A DNA stretch of 64,000 bases from Pelagomonas calceolata (lineage: Eukaryota > Sar > Pelagophyceae > Pelagomonadales > Pelagomonadaceae), in the NCBI GenBank assembly GCA_918797485.1, contig CAKKNE010000004.1, positions 4,526,001 through 4,590,000 on the forward strand. The letters run 5' to 3'. Position numbers and translations under genes: made by a program. The notes under the pieces are model-generated. The model did not search any database, had not been told where the DNA came from, and saw nothing but the letters and a program-made list of their open reading frames with translations. Position 1 is the first letter of the stretch; each line of letters begins with the position of its first letter. Shown piece by piece: positions 58,619 to 64,000 of the stretch.

Positions 58619-59730
58619 TCACCAGGCGGTGAACGTGCCCCAGACGGACCGCTGGTCCTTGAGGAACGGCAAGAGGCGCGCCGCGAGCTCGACGGGCGCC
58701 GGCGGCAGCTCGCCCACTAAATAGTGGCCGCGCTTGCCCAGCACGACGCGCTGATCACCTAATGTAACTTCAGCGCCGTCGGCGCCGCGCGCAAAGGAGT
58801 CCACCGTCTCGCGCGCGCCCGCCGCGACCGACGACGCCTCGTGCGCCTTGATGAGCTCGCGGTAGTCCAGCAGCGTGTCGAGGAACGACCGGCCTGCGTG
58901 CTTGTCTTTGTACTGCTGCTGCGCGTCCGCGAACTTGGCCGCCTGGGCCTTGTGGCGCGTCGCCGCCTTCGCGGCCTCCTCTCTCAGGGATGCGGCGTCG
59001 TCATATGGCAGCGACGTCGTGCGCAGCGTCACCTTCGTCATCTGACCGTCGCCATCTTTCACGAAGCACCAGCATTCAAAAATGTCCGGCGTATCCCGCT
59101 GCGGGCCCTGGACCTTGGCTGGCATGAGCCGCCAGCCGGCGCCACCGGCTTCTAATGTGCAAGACGAGTCGCGGCCCGACGCCGGCGTCACAATACAACC
59201 ACCTGACTCGAGGAAGCTCCACTGCGCCCGGAGGAACGCCGCGTCGCCGCCGTCCAGGCCCCGTAAAGTCGTGCGGAACTTGATTCCGGGCAACGCCGAG
59301 GGTGCCTCTTCGACAAATTCAAGGATGTTGTTCTCGATGCGCTCGAGCTTGGCCTGCTGGAGCTCGTCGGACAGCTCGGCGATGGACGCGCGCAGCGCGT
59401 CGGCCTCGTGAGCGTACTCCTCGGCGAGCGCGGCGCACGACTCGGCGTCGTGGCAGTCCGGCGGCGGCGCCGGGGCCTTCGGGGCGACCTGCGTGTTCGG
59501 CGTTGTGTTCAAGCAGGTAGTGCGCGCGGTGTAGGCGTTCCGGGCGGTGCGTCGGCAGCTTTTCGGGCGTGGGCGACGTTTCGATCGTGTGTTTTGGGCG
59601 TTTGTTCAAGCAAGTTGTTTGGAAGCTCCATTATGGGCATGACCTTTTCGACACAGCGCAGAACCTTCGTCGGTGCTAATGTATTAACAGCAACAGCTGA
59701 ACACGCGGTAATGAGGGCTGGGAGTTTCAT
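58619..59730 (-). CDS. secreted or plastid protein of unknown function, two exons
   Basis: Exons 59730-59578 and 59488-58619 joined in phase 0; 340 aa. The first exon supplies a leader (MKLPALITACSAVAVNTLAP) with a TLAP end, which the second exon alone lacks. Then comes coiled coil (ALAEEYAHEADALRASIAEL), a beta-rich middle (LRAQWSFLESGGCIVTPASG to ECWCFVKDGDGQMTKVTLRT), another helix, and a C-terminal VTLGDQRVVLGKRGHYLVGE block. No family recognised. I found the first exon through the 8-bp repeat rule. Confidence 0.65.
59489..59577 (-). mobile_element. introner-like intron with 8-bp duplication
   Basis: 89 nt. 8-mers GTCGCCCA / GTCGCCCC match at 7 of 8. Acceptor GAACACGCAG. Donor GT at the first copy and phase 0 on both sides give DRN-VAPKAPAPPP. 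Terminal repeats are weak, so the element end is old. Confidence 0.7.
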
Positions 59731-60108
59731 GGTGGGCGTAACAGGGCGTCAGAGCGCCGTCTTGCTAAGAATTGTTAATCATCTAGGCGAGACATACTAG
59801 AATTTTTTTTCTATCGCCCACGAAATTAGTCTTTTCGCAGCCGTGGCTACTCCCGGACATCGAATTGTACTCCTCTCGCAACCGGCGCCGAGCCTGGGGT
59901 CACCGCGATCGACGACGCGCGTGACTCCCCATGCAAAAGCACACACTGTAGACACACACCACACCGCGGCCAACTAGGTTTCGGCATCCCCGACGCACGC
60001 CATCGCCGCGACCCCCTCTCGAGCGAGACCGCCACGAGCTATTTAAACGTGTAAGCAACTTAGAGGATAGGGATAACAATAGACTTGTGCGAGGCGGACG
60101 GGCTTCTA
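59731..60108. other. spacer with 15-mer
   Basis: 378 bp between two minus-strand genes. Includes the 15-mer at 59997-60011. No gene seen. Confidence 0.5.
59997..60011 (+). repeat. 15-mer ACGCCATCGCCGCGA in 3' spacer
   Basis: 97 bp past the stop of the minus-strand gene at 60109. Same family as 4745, 40507, 56176 and 63622. Confidence 0.55.
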
Positions 60109-60786
60109 CTACTCCGTGAAGAGGCGCGCGGCGTCCTTGATCGAGAATGGTCGCGAGTGCGGCGCTGCGCGCGTCCAGAACGCGTTGCCCGCGGCGACGC
60201 CGTTGATGTCGACGACGGTGAACGAATAGTCGTGGTCGAAGTCCGGATTTAATAACCGGGCGCCCGGGATGAACGTCTCGAAGACGTACGAGGCGTGGTG
60301 CTTCGAGTCGACGGGAAACCCCTCGTCAAAGACGACCTCCGCCTGGACCGTCGCGCCGTACTCGGCCAATAACCGCTCCTGAGTGCTCTGCGAGTACAGG
60401 AACTCGTCGACGCCGCCCACGACGACCAAACAATCACCCAATTCGATTCGCTGCAGCGGCTCGCGCGCCTTCGCGCAGGCGGCGCGGTCCGGCCCGACGA
60501 CCATCCGAACGTTGTGGAGCCTGGCCGCGCCGGTCGCATCGTAGGCGTTCGGTGTTCGCGCCTCCCGCTGTGCAGCGAGGTCGCGCATGAGCGATTTCTG
60601 GCAGGTCGCGTCGACGAACTTGCGCGCCTGCAGGTCGTGGCGTCCATTTTTCAATTCATCCGAGATCGTGTTGGCAGCGTGCGTCGCGCCGCGCAGCAGC
60701 TCCTCGGGTGTCGTCTTCAGCGCGTGCTGGAAGACGAACTTTTCTACTTGCGGAGCCACGAGCGTGCCCACGACAGAGCGCAGCAT
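60109..60786 (-). CDS. probable mitochondrial/organelle protein, Tim44/Mba1-like shape
   Basis: 225 aa, single exon. The N-terminal helix (MLRSVVGTLVAPQVEKFVF) is followed by a helical region (ELLRGATHAANTISDELKNG). After about residue 90 comes a block (LHNVRMVVGPDRAACAKARE, GDCLVVVGGVDEFLYS, AEVVFDEGFP, DHDYSFTVVDINGV) with alternating strands, somewhat like the NTF2-like folds of Tim44 or Mba1. That likeness is only by pattern. Function not assigned. Confidence 0.6.
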   Translation of the reverse strand: MLRSVVGTLVAPQVEKFVFQHALKTTPEELLRGATHAANTISDELKNGRHDLQARKFVDATCQKSLMRDLAAQREARTPNAYDATGAARLHNVRMVVGPDRAACAKAREPLQRIELGDCLVVVGGVDEFLYSQSTQERLLAEYGATVQAEVVFDEGFPVDSKHHASYVFETFIPGARLLNPDFDHDYSFTVVDINGVAAGNAFWTRAAPHSRPFSIKDAARLFTE

Positions 60787-61111
60787 GGTTGTGTACAGCT
60801 ATTTGCGCGGCTTCTCGTGCGCTATTTGTTGCGGCACTTGCACAGGCAATTGGAATATACCGCGTGGTACTGCGGCTGGTTGGATATCGTATTTCAAGCC
60901 GCGTCGACCGCGTACAAGGCTGCGCACTGCGAGCGGCGTCATCGGAGCAGCACGAGTCTCTGTAACCGTCGGGCTTCAAACACGGAGCTCTCGCACGCCC
61001 TCTGTTTCCGTTCCGTACCCTTCTCCTGCCTGGGTGACTGCATACTACGCCGTGATCAAGATGACCACCGTCGCGGGGCCCGCGCTCGACGCGAGTAAAC
61101 AACTAGATATA
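60787..61111. other. spacer
   Basis: 325 bp between two minus-strand genes. No recurring box, repeat or tRNA seen. Confidence 0.5.
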
Positions 61112-62029
61112 TTAGTCCCTCCCATCATCCGCGTCGTCGCCGAACGCGACCTGCTCCTGCATCATGTTGTGCCCCTGCATGTCCAGCCGCCCATTCATCG
61201 CCTTGGCCAGCTCGCGGCCCGTGGCGCCGTACCGCTCCCCCAGTATAGAAACGCGCTTCGCGGCGACGGCCTGGCGCACCTGCGAGTCCCGCGCGAAGAT
61301 GAGCCGCGTGCGCATCCAAGATGCTTCCGCTGGATTGGTCATCCAATTGATATACCTATCGGCGGCCTCGTCGCACGCCGCGACGGCGGCCTCGACGGCG
61401 TCGCGCGGATACCGCGCCCGCAGCGCGAGCGGCCCGCCAACAGAGCCCGCGTCGTCGTCGCCGTACTGGCGTCTTCCCTCGACCACGAGCGTCGCCCACC
61501 GCGGCGTCACAGATTCGGCGTCCACCAGCTTCGTGGCCCGCCAGGCCCGCGCCTCGGCCGAGAAGAAGAGCTCGTCATAATCAACGCGCAGAGCCTTCTG
61601 GGAGAAGCCCGCGCGCGACGTCGGCGCTGGGTACTCTCGCGCGTCCGTCGCCTCCACCGCGAGATCGTAGCCAGCATCGAGCCGCGGCCTGAAGTCGACC
61701 TCGACCTCTATATTCTCACCGTCGTCCTCGAGGGACGCGTAGAAGTGCGGCGCCTCGACGCTCGGGCCGTTCCAGGCCTCGAGCTCCCACGACGTCGACG
61801 TGCCGTCGATGATCGACGTGGCCGCGCACCAGGCGCAGTCCCGGTCCGTCGCCTCGAAGCTGACTACTGTCCCTTGAGCCCCGTCGCCGAGATCGATCAC
61901 GTCTTCCTGCAGCGGCGTCGCGGGCTGCAGGGCGGTGTGCAGCTTGTGCATGGTGGCACGCATCGATGCGCCGACGTCGAGCGCCGATGCATGGCTCGCG
62001 GCCAGCGCTATTGCTATTGCAAGCTGCAT
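61112..62029 (-). CDS. secreted/plastid protein, weak resemblance to red chlorophyll catabolite reductase
   Basis: 305 aa from the ATG at 62029. MQLAIAIALAASHASALDVG is a signal peptide or bipartite leader. The body has a W-rich block near 75-100 (STSWELEAWNGPSVEAPHFY) and long beta stretches (NIEVEVDFRPRLDAGYDLAV, TPRWATLVVEGRRQYG), and ends in a helix (ILGERYGATGRELAKAMNGR). The PHF...DFRPR spacing recalls the RCC reductase / bilin reductase fold, but I cannot claim it. Function unknown. The upstream in-frame ATG (62080) lies in promoter-like sequence. Confidence 0.62.
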   Translation of the reverse strand: MQLAIAIALAASHASALDVGASMRATMHKLHTALQPATPLQEDVIDLGDGAQGTVVSFEATDRDCAWCAATSIIDGTSTSWELEAWNGPSVEAPHFYASLEDDGENIEVEVDFRPRLDAGYDLAVEATDAREYPAPTSRAGFSQKALRVDYDELFFSAEARAWRATKLVDAESVTPRWATLVVEGRRQYGDDDAGSVGGPLALRARYPRDAVEAAVAACDEAADRYINWMTNPAEASWMRTRLIFARDSQVRQAVAAKRVSILGERYGATGRELAKAMNGRLDMQGHNMMQEQVAFGDDADDGRD

Positions 62030-62183
62030 GGCAAAAGGCTGCGTCTGCAGCGTCGAAGGCGTGCAAGTGTGCTGACACACGTCGCCGGCGTGAAGCTGTG
62101 GTCTTGAACAGCACGGGGCTAGTGCGTAACGGGTATTTTATGCAGCTATGCAGCTCCAATTGCCAATTGCCCACGCCGCACCG

Positions 62184-62208
62184 AGCTAGCGGCATGTAAG
62201 ACACTAGC
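62184..62208 (+). promoter_or_regulatory. CTAG-type promoter box
   Basis: AGCTAGCGGC then ATGTAAGACACTAGC. Lies 155 bp upstream of the minus-strand gene start at 62029. Confidence 0.62.
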
Positions 62209-63621
62209 AGAATCGGAACGCACATGCAGCCATTTGAGTACCGTTCGGTTCGCTAATGGTCCAAAGAGATCAATGGGACACGTACCGGGGGCCGAAAAAG
62301 GAAATTTTTTAATTCGCGGCCGAGGGCGCCCTACAGTCTATGGCGGCCGCGCCGGTTTAATCCTGTCAATCCGTGGTCCTGAGATCTCCCTGGGGTCGTT
62401 TAAGGTGGTACTATACATGGTTAGTCGCCTACGCCGCATGCGCCGCCGCTTCGAGGGATTATCGGCCAATTCTCTCAACACTCCAAGCCATTCGAGCATG
62501 AATTACTTGGCAATGGCTTCCAGAGCCCTCGGGGGGCCCAAGCGCCGGCGTATGCGGCGCAGGCTACTACCCACTACCAGACCTACCCCGAGAGGCCTCC
62601 AGGAGCCGATCTGCCCCCGAAAAAAGTGTGTAATTTGGGCCCGATGGCGCCCCGTCCCCGTAAAAAACGTCAATTACCCGAGGGCCCCCAGTAGTCGCCG
62701 TAGCGGTCTCGTTGGACCCCATACTACCCCAGCGATAGTCAATTACAAGTATATGACATCTACACCACGAGAAGGGTACTTTTGGTTGCCCAGGCTCGGG
62801 ACGTGAACATCTTGATCTGGACCTCGCGCAAGTCGGTCGATCATGGAACAAATGATCGCGTTATGATCCATGGTGAAGGTACACGGGCTGCTGGTCGCAG
62901 GTCCAGGTCTGAAGCTCGAATTGGCGAGATGTTGGGCCCGCGAGACAGTCGACCCGCGCCGAGCATCTTTGGGTCTCGGAGCAATGTAGTAGCCAATCAG
63001 GCCGGTTATCTGGCCTGTCCCATACCCGAAGCGCCTAGAAAGCAAATGTATTTCACAACTCACCGGTCTGGGGCCAATTCAGTGCCCCGCGTACGCACCG
63101 TCGCCCGCGGAGAACGGGCAAGTCGGTCGATTGTGAATAGAACAACGGCGTTATGGTCCATCTGGATGGTGGCGTCGCTGATACTCGCGGGTCTAGGTTC
63201 TGATGTCGTTTTCGCAAAAACATGAGGGCGTGAAGTCGACGAATCGCGCGGAGCTTTTGGCGCCCGTTATATATATAGGCAACTGTACTAGCGCTCTAGA
63301 TGGAATCTACCAACAATAAACGGATGGAAACGAACATAAATTCGAGAGTCGTCTAGTAGAATTCTTCTCCCGCCCTCCGAGCGCGGGCCGTCGGCTCCGG
63401 TTCCGTCGATTGTGTATGAAAACTGGGCTGGAGTTGATATGATGTACCATTTGGACGGTAGATGGCGCCGTCGATCGCTGGTGTATTTTGGCGAGCCGCA
63501 AGACATAGTCATCTAGCGCATCGACATACTAGGACGCATCTCACGCCGGCGAGGATATGTTCCTGGCCCCTGCCCGTCAACGAATGGCCTCGCGGGCATG
63601 TGTTGAGACCTACCACACCAC

Positions 63622-63636
63622 ACGCCATCGACGCGA
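63622..63636 (+). repeat. 15-mer ACGCCATCGACGCGA in 3' spacer
   Basis: 17 bp past the stop of the partial gene at 63654. Confidence 0.6.
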
Positions 63637-63653
63637 GGTATAAGACAACCACA

Positions 63654-64000
63654 TTACACTCCTTGCTCCGCAGTAGGCGCTGGGGTCGGTTCCGAAGGAG
63701 GCTCTGCCGCCGGCCCGGCAATGGCTTCCTCCGCCATCTCGCACGCCGTCCGGAACATACCCAGGAACATGCCCGCCTCGGCGAAACCAGCTGAAGCCTC
63801 GAGGATGTCAGGAGAAGGCAGCGGCGGCACGCCCGCCCGTCGCACGGCCGCCGCGACCGCGTCCCGATCCCCGGGCCGGTCCTCCAGCAGGAACCGCAGC
63901 TGGCAGTGTACTACCAAAGCCTCGAGCGCGCTGCCCGCACACATATCGTCGAGGCCCTGGAGCGCGTCCTCGTTTTCGATAGCAGCGTCGAAGGCGCGCC
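63654..64000 (-). CDS. partial gene at right edge, unknown protein
   Basis: The open frame runs from a stop at 63654 up through the window end, with no start inside: RAFDAAIENEDALQGLDD then MCAGSALEALVVHCQLRFLL and a Pro/Ala-rich end (EPPSEPTPAPTAEQGV). Only the C-terminal ~115 residues are seen. Helical, acidic. It cannot be named from this part. Confidence 0.6.
   Translation of the reverse strand, partial: RAFDAAIENEDALQGLDDMCAGSALEALVVHCQLRFLLEDRPGDRDAVAAAVRRAGVPPLPSPDILEASAGFAEAGMFLGMFRTACEMAEEAIAGPAAEPPSEPTPAPTAEQGV

Larger units (their letters stand above)
62030..63653. repeat. gene-free stretch with decayed internal duplication
   Basis: 1.6 kb without a convincing gene, lower in GC than the rest. 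Beyond the CTAG-type box at 62184, there is a diverged direct repeat: GCAAGTCGGTCGAT...CGTTATGATCCAT at about 62830-62880 and GCAAGTCGGTCGAT...CGTTATGGTCCAT at about 63119-63163, with a fainter third copy near 63440-63485 (TACCATTTGGACGGT...GGCG). Stop codons are frequent in all frames. Probably decayed repeat DNA; the source is not clear. Confidence 0.45.

Noticed and set aside
60066-60080. Homing-endonuclease-like site (TAGGGATAACA)
   Set aside because: Only 11 bases agree with the 18-bp I-SceI site; chance match.
60587-62107. 506-codon plus-strand ORF
   Set aside because: It lies antisense across two better minus-strand genes with leaders and protein-like composition. Arg/His/Pro-rich; typical of high-GC shadow frames.
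1-64000. tRNA and rRNA genes
   Set aside because: I looked for T-loop words and rRNA signatures and found none that fold or fit. A covariance search would be decisive; a scored tRNA hit would overturn this.

Overview
The window is nuclear DNA of a eukaryote. It is GC-rich (roughly 60-65 % by eye) and very gene-dense: about 40 protein genes in 64 kb, on both strands, mostly with spacers of 100-500 bp and few, short introns (about 55-205 nt). At least eight predicted proteins start with a signal peptide that runs into an ASAFAP-like motif (SAFAP, HAFAP, GSAFVP, ALTAP, TLAP). This is the mark of proteins sent to a red-algal-derived secondary plastid. Together with introner-type introns, this points to a photosynthetic stramenopile, most likely a pelagophyte (Aureococcus/Pelagomonas type). 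The taxon is inferred, not proven.

Layout. 0-5 kb: FSH1-type hydrolase, a tiny membrane protein, a SAAL1-like protein, a coiled-coil membrane protein with two introners, ribosomal protein eS27. 5-9 kb: ribosomal protein uS14 (S29), a RelA/SpoT-type alarmone synthetase, a duplicated Cys-rich secreted protein. 9-16 kb: a complete six-exon ASCC3-like double Ski2 helicase. 16-28 kb: alanine aminotransferase, an Stc1-domain membrane protein, a plastid protein, a membrane-anchored calpain, a KCTD/BTB protein, an NSF-like AAA protein with a signal peptide, TPR remnants, an MDP1/cold-shock/ASCH fusion, an F-box-like protein. 28-41 kb: anchored thioredoxin, a giant 3220-residue EF-hand/pseudo-hydrolase/IQ protein, an NHL propeller protein. 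40-50 kb: SDR reductase, UBA-PH-PDZ-SH3 scaffold, F-box protein, plastid protein, ankyrin protein, coiled-coil protein, VOC protein, alpha/beta hydrolase with a 59-residue overlapping ORF. 51-62 kb: M16 protease, SLC25 carrier, small plastid protein, EngB GTPase and several organelle-targeted unknowns. 62.2-63.6 kb is a gene-free, decaying stretch. A partial gene runs off the right end.

The main system in the window is a set of introner-type introns. Most carry short terminal inverted repeats (best form CTGTGTGGAAATCAACCAGT), often an internal ACGCCATCGACGCG core, and flanking 8-bp duplications. In nearly all of them the reading frames work only if the 5' splice site is the first two bases of the left 8-bp copy and the 3' AG is the end of the element, so that splicing restores the uninterrupted gene. 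In ASCC3 this rule gives protein junctions of the same length as the human protein (as I remember that sequence). A corollary is that targets starting with GC yield GC-AG introns; two candidates are seen.

Two other recurring signals are not explained by gene models. One is a 23-26-bp box, GCTAGCGGC / GTAAGACACTAGC, found about ten times, always in 5' spacers and usually between divergent genes. The other is a 15-mer, ACGCC[AG]TCG[AC]CGCGA, found just past stop codons in 3' spacers and also inside introns. All introns here are inferred from frames and homology; no transcript data were available.
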